A stretch of 64,000 nucleotides of DNA from Paraburkholderia tuberum STM678 (GCF_902833905.1 NZ_CADFGP010000028.1:1-64000), one strand, 5' to 3'; positions 34,616 to 43,145 are shown, counted from the first letter of the stretch. A program made the numbers and translations. Notes: generated by a model from the sequence alone, not told the origin.

Positions 34616-35841
34616 TGAAGCGCGTCGTCATCACCGGCATGGGCGGCGTGACCGCGTTCGGCGATAGCTGGGACGCGGTTCAAGCGCGCCTGAAGCGCGG
34701 CGAGAACGCGGTGCGGCGCATGGCCGAGTGGGATTACTTCGAGTCGCTGCATACGCGACTCGCGTGTCCGCTGCCCGGGTTCACGATCCCCGCGCATTAC
34801 CCGCGCAAGAGAGTGCGTTCGATGGGCCCGGTGTCGCTGTACTCGGTGCGCGCGAGCGAACTCGCGCTCGCCGACGCGGGCCTCGCCGACGACACGAGCA
34901 TCGCGGATGGCCGCATGGGCGTCGCGTACGGTTCGTCGTCGGGCTCGGTGCAGCCGATCCGCGCGTTCGGCACGATGCTCGAAACCGGTTTGATGAGCAA
35001 CGTCACGTCGAACAGCTACGTGCAGATGATGCCGCACACGACGGCCGTCAACGTGAGCCTGTTCTGGGACCTCAAAGGCCGCATCATCCCGACCTCGTGT
35101 GCGTGCGCGTCGGGCAGCCAGGCGATCGGCTATGCGTACGAGGCGATCCAGTCCGGCAAACAGACGCTGATGCTCGCGGGCGGCGCGGAAGAGCTGTCGG
35201 GTCCCGCGGTCGCCGTGTTCGACACGCTTTACGCGACCAGCACGCGCAACGACGAGCCGCATCTGACGCCGCGTCCGTTCGATGCCGCGCGCGACGGCCT
35301 CGTGGTCGGCGAGGGCGCGGCGACGCTCGTCCTCGAAGAATACGAGCATGCGCTGGCGCGCGGCGCGCGGATTCACGCGGAAGTGGTCGGCTTCGGCTGC
35401 AACTCGGACGGCGCGCACATGACGCAACCCACCGCCGACACGATGGCGCTCGCGATGCAACTCGCGCTGCGCGACGCGCAATTGCCACCCGAAGCGATTG
35501 CCTACGTGAACGCGCACGGTACGTCGACCGATCGCGGCGACATCGCCGAAAGCCACGCGACCGCGCAGACCTTCGGCGCGCGCATGCCGGTCAGCTCGCT
35601 GAAAAGCTATGTGGGCCATACGCTAGGCGCGTGCGGCGCGATCGAGGCGTGGTGGACGATCGAGATGATGAAGCGCAACTGGTACGTGCCCACCCTGAAT
35701 CTCGACCACCTCGATCCGGCTTGCGCGCCGCTGGATTACATCGTCGGCGGCGCGCGCGAGATCGACGCCGAGTACGTGATGAGCAACAACTTCGCGTTCG
35801 GCGGCATCAACACGTCGCTGATTTTCCGGCGCGTTCGATGA
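34615..35841 (+). CDS. Beta-ketoacyl-ACP synthase 2 (ApeR-like)
   Basis: A 408-residue ketosynthase with full triad: the nucleophile Cys in PTSCACASGSQAIG, His in NAHGTSTDRGD and His in KSYVGHTLGACGA. A conserved N-terminal block VVITGMGGVTAFG starts the protein, and NNFAFGGINTSLIF ends it. In E. coli the corresponding enzyme is thought to act at chain initiation or as a second elongation enzyme. ATGA overlap with the ketoreductase; its end overlaps the third ketosynthase by four bases. Confidence 0.92.
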   Translation: MKRVVITGMGGVTAFGDSWDAVQARLKRGENAVRRMAEWDYFESLHTRLACPLPGFTIPAHYPRKRVRSMGPVSLYSVRASELALADAGLADDTSIADGRMGVAYGSSSGSVQPIRAFGTMLETGLMSNVTSNSYVQMMPHTTAVNVSLFWDLKGRIIPTSCACASGSQAIGYAYEAIQSGKQTLMLAGGAEELSGPAVAVFDTLYATSTRNDEPHLTPRPFDAARDGLVVGEGAATLVLEEYEHALARGARIHAEVVGFGCNSDGAHMTQPTADTMALAMQLALRDAQLPPEAIAYVNAHGTSTDRGDIAESHATAQTFGARMPVSSLKSYVGHTLGACGAIEAWWTIEMMKRNWYVPTLNLDHLDPACAPLDYIVGGAREIDAEYVMSNNFAFGGINTSLIFRRVR

Positions 35842-37118
35842 GCACAGGCCTGCAACGCGTGGCCGTGACCGGCATGGGCATCGTGTCGTGTCTCGGCAAT
35901 ACGCTCGACCAGGTCTGCGCGGCGTTGCGCGCGGGGCACTCGCGAATCGAGCGTATCGATGCGTGGCGCGAGCGCGGATTTGCATCGCAAGTCGCGGGCG
36001 TGGCGTCGGTCGCGCACGAGGCGCCGTTCGAGCGCAAGCTCGAACGCTTCATGGGCGACACCGCGCGCTTCGCGTGCCACGCGGCGCGACGCGCGATCGA
36101 CGATGCAAGGCTCGACCTCGCTTCATTGCAGTCGCCGCGCGCGGGTGTCGTGATCGGCTCGGGCGTCGGCACGATGGCGAGCTACGACGCGGCGCTCGCG
36201 ATCGCGCACACGCGCGGCGTCGACAAGGTGCCGCCGTTCACGGTGCCGCATACGATGAGCAGCACCGCGTCGGCGAACGTCGCGCAGATGTTCGGGATCG
36301 AAGGCGTCGGCTATTCGCCGTCATCGGCATGCACGACGTCGGCACTCGCGATCGGGCAGGCGATGCAGCTGATCCAGACCGGCCGCCAGCAGATCGTGCT
36401 CGCGGGCGGCAGCGAAGCGCTGCACGACAACACGACGCTGATGTTCGACGCGATGGGCGCGCTGTCGCGCCGCTTCAACGACACGCCCCGGAGCGCGTCG
36501 CGACCGTACGACACGCAGCGCGATGGCTTCGTGATCGCGTCGGGCGGCGGCGTGCTCGTGCTCGAAGCGCTCGACCATGCGCTCGCGCGCGGCGCGCGCA
36601 TCTACGCGGAGCTGAGCGGCTTCGGCGATTGCACCGATCGCGCGGGCATGGTCGCGCCGCGTGCGGCCGGCATCGCGCGCGCGATGCGCGGCGCGCTCGA
36701 GCAGGCGGGCCGGCGTCCCGACTACGTGAACACGCATGCGCCGTCCACACCGCTCGGCGATCTCGAAGAGCTGCACGCGTTGCGCGAGGTGTTCGGTGCA
36801 TCGGCGCAAGGGTTGCCCGCGTTTTCGTCGACCAAGGGCATGACCGGGCATTCGCTCGGCGCGTGCGGCGCGCACGAAGCGATCTATACGCTATTGATGA
36901 TGCGCGACGGCTTTATCGCGGCGACCGCGCTGGTCGATACGCCGGAGCCGCAAGTGCGGAACATGCCGCTCGCGCGCGTGACGCGCGACGCGCGCATCGA
37001 CACGGCGATGTCGGTTTCTTTCGGGTTCGGCGGGAGTTGCGCGAGCCTGATGTTCGAAGCGTGGCGAGGCTCGCATACGGCGCGGCAACGCACGCAAACC
37101 GTTGGAGGAGTGATTTGA
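35838..37118 (+). CDS. Beta-ketoacyl-ACP synthase 3 (additional KS)
   Basis: A 426-residue ketosynthase with triad Cys in SPSSACTTSALAIG, His in NTHAPSTPLGD and His in KGMTGHSLGACGA. It begins VAVTGMGIVSCLGNT and ends SFGFGGSCASLMF. The active-site surroundings (SACTTS, NTHAPST) differ from both other ketosynthases of the operon, so it is not a recent duplicate. It could handle the starter or a particular elongation step. It is coupled to the gene before (overlap of four bases) and to the flavin enzyme after it. Confidence 0.9.
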   Translation: MSTGLQRVAVTGMGIVSCLGNTLDQVCAALRAGHSRIERIDAWRERGFASQVAGVASVAHEAPFERKLERFMGDTARFACHAARRAIDDARLDLASLQSPRAGVVIGSGVGTMASYDAALAIAHTRGVDKVPPFTVPHTMSSTASANVAQMFGIEGVGYSPSSACTTSALAIGQAMQLIQTGRQQIVLAGGSEALHDNTTLMFDAMGALSRRFNDTPRSASRPYDTQRDGFVIASGGGVLVLEALDHALARGARIYAELSGFGDCTDRAGMVAPRAAGIARAMRGALEQAGRRPDYVNTHAPSTPLGDLEELHALREVFGASAQGLPAFSSTKGMTGHSLGACGAHEAIYTLLMMRDGFIAATALVDTPEPQVRNMPLARVTRDARIDTAMSVSFGFGGSCASLMFEAWRGSHTARQRTQTVGGVI

Positions 37119-38359
37119 ACAGCGATTCTTCAAAGCGGACCGTGGTCGACGTCGCGATCATCGGCGCGGGTCCCGCCGGCGCGGTGGCCGCCGCGCTGCT
37201 GCGTAAGGCGGGCCGCTCGGTGCTGGTGCTGGAGCGTCAGCACTTTCCGCGCTTCTCGATCGGCGAGAGCCTGTTGCCGCAAAGCATGGCGTACCTCGAA
37301 GAGGCCGGCATGCTGCAGGCCGTCGTCGAGGCGGGCTTCCAGTACAAGAACGGCGCGCACTTCGTATATCGCGACCAGAGCTCGTCGTTCGACTTTCGCG
37401 ACAAGCATTCGCCGGGCTGGGGCACCACGTACCAGGTCGAGCGCGCGCTGTTCGACGACGTGCTGATTCGCTGCGCGGCCGCGCAGGGTGCCGACGTGCG
37501 GTTCGGCCACACGGTGAGCGCGGTGCGCACGGGCGCGGCACCGGTGCTCGACGTCGTCGATGAAAGTGCCGGCGCGTATCGGGTCGAAGCGCGTTTCGTG
37601 CTCGATGCGAGCGGCTTCGGGCGCGTGCTGCCGCGCCTGCTGAAGCTGGAGGCGCCGACGCGCATGCCGACGCGCGCCGCATTGTTCACGCACGTGCGCG
37701 ACGGGCTCGCGCTTGACGACATCGATCGCAACAAGATCTGCATCGCGACGCATCCCGAGCGTCGCGACGTGTGGTTCTGGATGATTCCGCTCGCGGGCGG
37801 CCGTTGTTCGGTGGGATGTGTCGCCGAGGCGAGTTTTCTCGAGGTGCCCGAAACGCAGCGCGAGGCGACGCTGCGCGCGCTGATCCGGCAGGAGCCGACG
37901 CTGAACCGGCTGATCGGGCAGGCGCCGTTCCTGATGCCGGTGCGGCAGATCGGCGGCTACGCGGCGAGTGTCGCGAGTCTGCATGGGCCGGGCTATGCGC
38001 TGCTCGGCAATGCGGGCGAGTTTCTCGATCCGGTGTTTTCCTCGGGCGTGACGATCGCGCTGCGCTCCGCGCATCTGGCGGCGCGCGCGCTGAACCGGCA
38101 GCTCGACGGCGCGACGGTCGACTGGTCAGCCGATTACGACGTGCCGTTGCGCAAGGGCATCGATACGTTCCGCGCATTCGTCGAGCGCTGGTACACGGGC
38201 GAGCTGCAGGACATCATCTACTACCCGGAACAGGTGACGCCGATCCGCCGCATGATCTGCGCGGTGCTCGCCGGTTACGCGTGGGACGAGTCGAATCCGT
38301 ATGTCGCGGATCCGGTGCGGCGCCTCAACGCGTTGCACGAGGTGTGCAAGGCGGGCTGA
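37115..38359 (+). CDS. FAD-dependent oxidoreductase with flavin halogenase motifs
   Basis: A TTG start at 37115, overlapping the ketosynthase stop and preceded by GGAGGAG, gives 414 residues. It opens with the FAD loop IIGAGPAGAVAAALL and FPRFSIGESLLPQ. Features shared with flavin-dependent halogenases are Lys78 in GFQYKNGAHF, at the place of the catalytic Lys, and the W-x-W-x-I-P motif at W220-F-W-M-I-P225. The FAD-binding LLGNAGEFLDPVFSSGV is near residue 300. In aryl polyene clusters such a protein may halogenate or hydroxylate the aryl head. It is the last gene of the operon. Confidence 0.82.
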   Translation: MNSDSSKRTVVDVAIIGAGPAGAVAAALLRKAGRSVLVLERQHFPRFSIGESLLPQSMAYLEEAGMLQAVVEAGFQYKNGAHFVYRDQSSSFDFRDKHSPGWGTTYQVERALFDDVLIRCAAAQGADVRFGHTVSAVRTGAAPVLDVVDESAGAYRVEARFVLDASGFGRVLPRLLKLEAPTRMPTRAALFTHVRDGLALDDIDRNKICIATHPERRDVWFWMIPLAGGRCSVGCVAEASFLEVPETQREATLRALIRQEPTLNRLIGQAPFLMPVRQIGGYAASVASLHGPGYALLGNAGEFLDPVFSSGVTIALRSAHLAARALNRQLDGATVDWSADYDVPLRKGIDTFRAFVERWYTGELQDIIYYPEQVTPIRRMICAVLAGYAWDESNPYVADPVRRLNALHEVCKAG

Positions 38360-38605
38360 GGCGGGCCGGCGCTTTGTGTGTATCCCAGCGGATCGAGGGT
38401 AGTACAGATTTTGGGCTATCGCTGATATACGCTCTCGAAAGGCGGCTGGCGTATCCGGCGGCCGAGGCACGACGTGCCGATGCCGTGTCCGGTTTGACCG
38501 TACCAACCAAGGCGAAACAAGGCGATCCAAGCGCCGGAACCGGCCGAGATCGCGTGTTACGATTATCGTACTGTAAGCCCCCAACGACTGTCAGGAACTT
38601 AAGGC

Positions 38606-39958
38606 ATGAGCGCGACGCCATATCAACCCCCGTCCCACCTTCTGCAGGTGCTGCAAAGTATCGAGTATGAGCAGGCGTTGGAAGTTGGGGACCCTCGCTA
38701 CGTGGATACGCGCGAAGCACGCGGTAGTCAGAAAACGTTGAGCCGGCTTGCCAAGAAGTTTGGTCTCGACTTGAGAACTGATACGTTGTTCCCGCCGGAT
38801 GCCAAGCATGTCCTGTTTTTCGGGCATACAGGCAGCGGAAAAACCACAGAGTTACGGCACTATGCGCGAGAGTTGAGTGGCTCGAATCGTTTTTTTATCG
38901 TCGAAGTTGATGTGGTCCAGGTGCTCGACCCCAACAATCTGCAGTATGCCGACACACTAATGGCACTGGCCCAAGCGCTACTCCTACGTCTCGATTCTGA
39001 TCAGATCTATCTTGGGACCGATGCCTTCATTGAGATAGAAAAGTGGTTCTCCGAGCGCGTCCTCGAAAGTGAAGAAGGTAAAGAGTTTTCAGCCCATATG
39101 GAGGCCGGGGCTACCGCAAAAGGTGGCGTCCCGTTTCTGATCGAGTTGTTCGCTAAATTCACTGCTTCAATCAAGGCAAATGCCAGCTATAAAGACAAGT
39201 TGCGGCGGGTTGTCCGTAACAATTTCACGCAGTTGAAAGACGCGTTTAACCGCTTTGTGAGGAAGGCAGAAGAAGCGCTGCGCGCCGCAGGGAAGGCTGA
39301 AAGGATCCTTTTTGTCATAGACGGCACAGATAAGATGCGCGGCGAGGACACTCAGAAATACTTCATCGAAGACGCTGAGCAGTTGCTGGCGATAAGCGCA
39401 TTTGTCATCTACACGGCACCTCTAAGTCTCAAGTCTGGCGGCAATCTTGCGGGCAAGCTTGATGCAGACCTTGTGCTGCCGATGATCAAACTGCAAGAGC
39501 GCGATGGTTCGGCTTGCGACGCAGGGTTTAGGGCCATGCGCGAAATCCTGCTGCGTCGAGCTGACCGCAAACTGTTTGCCGGCGAAGCGGAGATTAAGCT
39601 CTTGGTTGAACACTCCGGTGGGCATCCTCGCGAACTGCTGAGGTTACTCAAGCTCTGTTGTGAGCTTGCGGAAGATCCGATTATTGACGAAGCCACAGTG
39701 CGGGCCGCCATCGATCAACTCGCTGCCGAGTACCGTTACTTTTTGCAATCGGAGGATTACGCGTTACTCGTCCAGATCGACGCCGATCCGCAACATGAGG
39801 GCACTGACGAGCGCACGAGCAAGTTGCTTTATGATCTCGCGCTGCTTCAATTCAATGATGGATCCTGGCGCCGAAGTCATCCGGTGGTGCGGACGTTGGA
39901 AGGTTACCTCCGGGCAACTCGGGTCGTGACTGCACAAAGCGGTACAAGCCTGACGTGA
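38606..39958 (+). CDS. P-loop ATPase of a two-gene ATPase/TPR system
   Basis: A 450-residue AAA/STAND-like ATPase. Walker A is GHTGSGKT at 73-80 and Walker B is ILFVIDGTDK with Asp239. A sensor-like strand follows (AISAFVIYTAP, about 260-270). The stretch HSGGHPRELLRLLKLCC near 340 resembles the G-x-P motif of STAND NTPases, and a winged-helix-like end is seen (LYDLALLQFNDGSWRRSHPVV). Residues 1-65 precede the ATPase core; there is no membrane segment or nuclease motif. The GC content is clearly below that of both flanking operons. It is coupled to the TPR gene through a GTGA overlap, so the two products probably act together. Specific function unknown. Confidence 0.75.
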   Translation: MSATPYQPPSHLLQVLQSIEYEQALEVGDPRYVDTREARGSQKTLSRLAKKFGLDLRTDTLFPPDAKHVLFFGHTGSGKTTELRHYARELSGSNRFFIVEVDVVQVLDPNNLQYADTLMALAQALLLRLDSDQIYLGTDAFIEIEKWFSERVLESEEGKEFSAHMEAGATAKGGVPFLIELFAKFTASIKANASYKDKLRRVVRNNFTQLKDAFNRFVRKAEEALRAAGKAERILFVIDGTDKMRGEDTQKYFIEDAEQLLAISAFVIYTAPLSLKSGGNLAGKLDADLVLPMIKLQERDGSACDAGFRAMREILLRRADRKLFAGEAEIKLLVEHSGGHPRELLRLLKLCCELAEDPIIDEATVRAAIDQLAAEYRYFLQSEDYALLVQIDADPQHEGTDERTSKLLYDLALLQFNDGSWRRSHPVVRTLEGYLRATRVVTAQSGTSLT

Positions 39959-42369
39959 ACGAACACGATACCTTTCATTTCAACTATAAAAGGCATGTTG
40001 CCGCTGCCGAACTGAGGCCAGAGCATGTCCAGGATTTCGCACGGCTGGTCAAAACTATCCGCTACGGTAGCCGCTTCCAGTTGCTTATCGCGGAATTCAA
40101 CGATGTTCCCTACCGTGATGCGCTAATCCAGCGCATTAACGAAGTGATCGCTGTCGAGAATTTGCGTTCCGGAATAGTAAATCTTGCCGATGGCCGGTTT
40201 GACGATTTTAATGCGGTCGAAGCTTCCGTCCGTCAATTGTTCACCAATAGTGATGCCGTCCATTTGCTGGGTGGAGAAAGCTGGTTTGACGCGAAGCGCT
40301 GGCAAGCTTTCAATTTGCGTCGCGAAGCCATTGCAACGGATATACCCGCGCGCCTGCTGCTATGGCTAACGAGGGAGGCGGTTCGAACCATGGCCCGCGC
40401 CGCGCCAGATCTATGGGCGTGGCGCAGTGGAGTGTATGCGTTTCCTATCTCTGATGCGCAACGGCCGGAGGCTCCGCAGCTTCAAGCGGATACATCTGCC
40501 GATAGTCGGTCTATGGCTGAACGCTGCAGACGCATTGCTGTCTTACAGACCTATTTAGCTACCGACCCTCCTCCGCCCGAAGATTCATTGCTTCCGCTAT
40601 TGGACGAATTGGCGGATCTGTACAAGAGCATTGGTGATTTGGACGAGGCGCTGCACATCCGTCGCGACGAGGAGTTGCCGGTATATGAGCGGCGAGGCGA
40701 TGTGCGGTCGCGGGCGATCACGCTGGGGCAGATCGCAGATGTACTGCAGGCGCGCGGCGAGCTGGACGAGGCGCTACGCATCCGTCGCGAGGAGGTCCTG
40801 CCGGAGTATGAGCGGCTAGGCGATGTACGGTCGCGGGCGGTGACGCTGGGCAAAATCGCTGATCTGCTGCGGGACCGCGGCGAGCTGGACGAGGCGCTGC
40901 GCATCCGTCGCGAGGAGGTCCTGCCGGAGTATGAGCGTCTAGGCGACGTACGGTCGCGGGCAGTGACGCTGGGCAAAATCGCCGACCTGCTACAGGCGCG
41001 TGGCGAGCTGGACGAGGCGCTGCGCATCCGTCGCGAGCAGGTGCTACCTGAATATGAGCGCCTAGGTGAAGCGCGGTTGCGGGCGGTCGCGCTGGGCAAA
41101 ATTGCCGATCTGCTCCGGGACCGCGGCGAACTGGACGAGGCGCTGCGTATCCGTCGCGAGGAGGTGCTGCCAGAGTACGAGCGGCTAGGCGACGTGCGGT
41201 CCCGAGCGGTCACGCTGGGCAGAATCGCCGATGTGCTGCAGGCGCGCGGCGAACTGGACGAGGCGCTGCGCATCCGTCGCGAGGAGGAGTTGCCGGTGTA
41301 CGAACGGCTAGGCGATGTGCGGTCGCGGGCGATTACGCTGGGGCAGATCGCCGATGTGCTGCAGGCGCGCGGCGAGCTGGACGAGGCGCTGCGAATCCGT
41401 CGCGAGGAGGTCCTGCCGGAGTATGAGCGGCTATGCGATGCACGGTCGCGGGCGGTGACGCTGGGCAAAATCGCCGATCTGCTGCGGGACCGCGGCGAAC
41501 CGGACGAGGCGCTGCGCATTCGTCGTGAGGAGGTGCTGCCAGAGTATGAGCGGCTAGGTGACGTACGATCGCGGGCGATTACGCTGGGCAAAATCGCCGA
41601 TGAGCTGCAGGCGCGCGGCGAACTGGACGAGGCGCTGCGCATCCGTCGCGAGGAGGAGTTGCCGGTGTATGAGCGGTTAGGCGACGTGCGGTCGCGGGCG
41701 ATCACGCTGGGGCAGATCGCCGATGTGCTGCAGGCACGCGGCGAGCTGGACGAGGCGCTACACATCCGTCGCGAGGAAGAGCTACCGGCGTACGAGCGGC
41801 TAGGCGATGTACGATCGCGGGCGATCACGCTGGGGCAGATCGCCGATGTGCTGGAAGCACGCGGCGAACTGGACGAGGCGTTGCGCATCCGTCGCGAGGA
41901 GGAGTTGCCGGTGTATGAGCGACTGGGCGACGTGCGATCGCGGGTGATCACGCTGGGGCAGATCGCCGATGTGCTGCAGTCGCGCGGCGAACTGGACGAG
42001 GCGCTGCGCATGCGTCGTGAGGAGGTGCTGCCAGAGTACGAGCGGCTAGGCGATGTACGGTCGAGGGCGGTGACGCTGGGCAAAATCGCCGATCTGCTTC
42101 GGGACCGCGGCGAGCTGGACGAGGCGCTGCGCATCCGTCGGGAAGAAGTGCTGCCGGTCTACGAGCGGCTAGGTGAAACGCGGTTGCGGGCGGTCGCGTT
42201 GAGCAAAATTGCCGATTTGCTACAGGCGCGCGGCGAATTGGACGAGGCGCTCCGTATCCGTCGCGAGGAGGTGCTGCCGGAGTACGAGCGGCTAGGCGAT
42301 ATGCAGTCGCGGGCGGCGACGCTAGGCAAAATCGCCGATTTGATGCAGGCCCGCGGCGAGCGAGCTTGA
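39955..42369 (+). CDS. TPR-array sensor-like protein partnering the ATPase
   Basis: The GTG start at 39955 overlaps the ATPase stop. The product has 804 residues. Residues 1 to about 170 form an alpha/beta domain with FQLLIAEFND, a middle VHLLGGESWFDAKRWQAFN and the end PDLWAWRSGVYAF. This W-x-W-R-S-G segment recurs in N-terminal domains of bacterial TPR proteins and may be an inactive NTPase-like module (inference). Residues 230-803 are fourteen 41-residue repeats of the type DEALRIRREEVLPEYERLGD, TPR-like helical hairpins. At 42361 a duplicated CGAG shifts the frame and ends the protein two codons on; without it the frame would start a fifteenth repeat and stop at 42405. Likely a ligand or partner sensor. 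Confidence 0.75.
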   Translation: MNEHDTFHFNYKRHVAAAELRPEHVQDFARLVKTIRYGSRFQLLIAEFNDVPYRDALIQRINEVIAVENLRSGIVNLADGRFDDFNAVEASVRQLFTNSDAVHLLGGESWFDAKRWQAFNLRREAIATDIPARLLLWLTREAVRTMARAAPDLWAWRSGVYAFPISDAQRPEAPQLQADTSADSRSMAERCRRIAVLQTYLATDPPPPEDSLLPLLDELADLYKSIGDLDEALHIRRDEELPVYERRGDVRSRAITLGQIADVLQARGELDEALRIRREEVLPEYERLGDVRSRAVTLGKIADLLRDRGELDEALRIRREEVLPEYERLGDVRSRAVTLGKIADLLQARGELDEALRIRREQVLPEYERLGEARLRAVALGKIADLLRDRGELDEALRIRREEVLPEYERLGDVRSRAVTLGRIADVLQARGELDEALRIRREEELPVYERLGDVRSRAITLGQIADVLQARGELDEALRIRREEVLPEYERLCDARSRAVTLGKIADLLRDRGEPDEALRIRREEVLPEYERLGDVRSRAITLGKIADELQARGELDEALRIRREEELPVYERLGDVRSRAITLGQIADVLQARGELDEALHIRREEELPAYERLGDVRSRAITLGQIADVLEARGELDEALRIRREEELPVYERLGDVRSRVITLGQIADVLQSRGELDEALRMRREEVLPEYERLGDVRSRAVTLGKIADLLRDRGELDEALRIRREEVLPVYERLGETRLRAVALSKIADLLQARGELDEALRIRREEVLPEYERLGDMQSRAATLGKIADLMQARGERA
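40642..42363. repeat. Fourteen tandem 123-bp repeats coding for TPR units
   Basis: Fourteen consecutive 123-base units (41 codons) differ by only a few bases each. Variants at a handful of positions (VLPEYE/ELPVYE, KIADLLRD/QIADVLQA) are shuffled among units. That pattern suggests recombination or gene conversion between repeats, and the unit number is expected to vary between strains. There are no spacers, so it is not a CRISPR array. Confidence 0.93.
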
Positions 42370-42404
42370 AGAGGCGCTGCGAATCCGTCGCGGCGGGGTC
42401 CTCT

Positions 42405-42636
42405 GATCTGTAATAGCCGCATCCACCTGTTCGACTGGCTCGTCACTGGCCAGATTGTCCCGCACAACCCGGGCGCGTCGGTGCGCGGCCCCAGTCACAG
42501 CACGAAACATGGCAAAACCGTGGTGCTCGATGAGACCGAGGCGCGGCAGCTGCTCGACAGCATCGATGTGACGACGCCGGTCGGCTGCCGAGGTGTGCCG
42601 GGGCTCCCTGCCTGCCCTCAGAGGCAGTCGTGCTGA
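42405..42636 (+). pseudogene. Tyrosine site-specific integrase, internal fragment
   Basis: Beginning right after the point where the TPR gene's unshifted frame would end, an open frame reads RIHLFDWLVTGQIVPHNPGA, SVRGPSH and KTVVLDETEARQLLDSI, stopping at TGA 42634-42636. This is the junction between the core-binding and catalytic domains of a phage-type integrase. The catalytic R-H-R-Y domain is missing. It suggests the ATPase/TPR pair arrived with, or was disrupted by, an integrating element. Confidence 0.7.
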
Positions 42637-43145
42637 CTTGTTCCCGCCAACCCACAGCACCCCGTTGGGGAATCTCACGGCGGCAATCAGTCTCCCGAAC
42701 GGCGAACCTATGCTGTCCGGCCGGGGTGGTCCGGCTACCTCAACGCTGCTCGGCGATGCTCAACCGTTCGCGTATTACGCTAACAACATGTCGGGGGACT
42801 CGACGGATCAGGCTGGAATCCCGGTTGAGGGTATGTCCAACATACATAGGTTGAGAACGCGCCAGGGGAAAGAAACAATGGCGGATGTAGGGTTCAGAAG
42901 GCACGCCGACTGTTGACGTTGACTTCGACAACCATCATGGCCAGCCATACCCGCACACCCACAACTGGTACGACTAGGGCCGCGACCACGGCTGGCCGGT
43001 CTCCATACTTCCCGCATTTTGGAAGGCGCCGCGCCGACCATGTCGCGTACGTTTTCTCCACGTCCGGAGATTGCCGTCGAATTTGAGACGCTCGAAATTG
43101 ACACTGAATAGCCAATTTGTGAGCACTCGCGGACCAAGACGCGCA
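42637..43145. other. No confident gene
   Basis: About 510 bases of mixed composition lie between the integrase fragment and the end of guaD. Short frames on both strands show no recognisable domain. It is probably further debris of the inserted element; the change back to high GC near 43150 marks the right edge of the insert. Confidence 0.5.

Noticed and set aside
40551..42134. Long Ser/Arg-rich open frame antisense to the TPR array
   Set aside because: It exists only because the 123-bp repeat unit happens to have no stop in that frame; its composition is an artefact of the repeated sequence and it has no start context or domain.
40642..42363. Regular 123-bp repetition considered as a CRISPR or satellite
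   Set aside because: The units are contiguous, have no unique spacers, keep an open frame throughout and encode a sensible TPR-like helix pair.
42640..43140. Short frames between the integrase fragment and guaD considered as a third gene of the ATPase/TPR system
   Set aside because: None is longer than about 110 codons, none starts close to the TPR stop, and no domain or good start context was seen.
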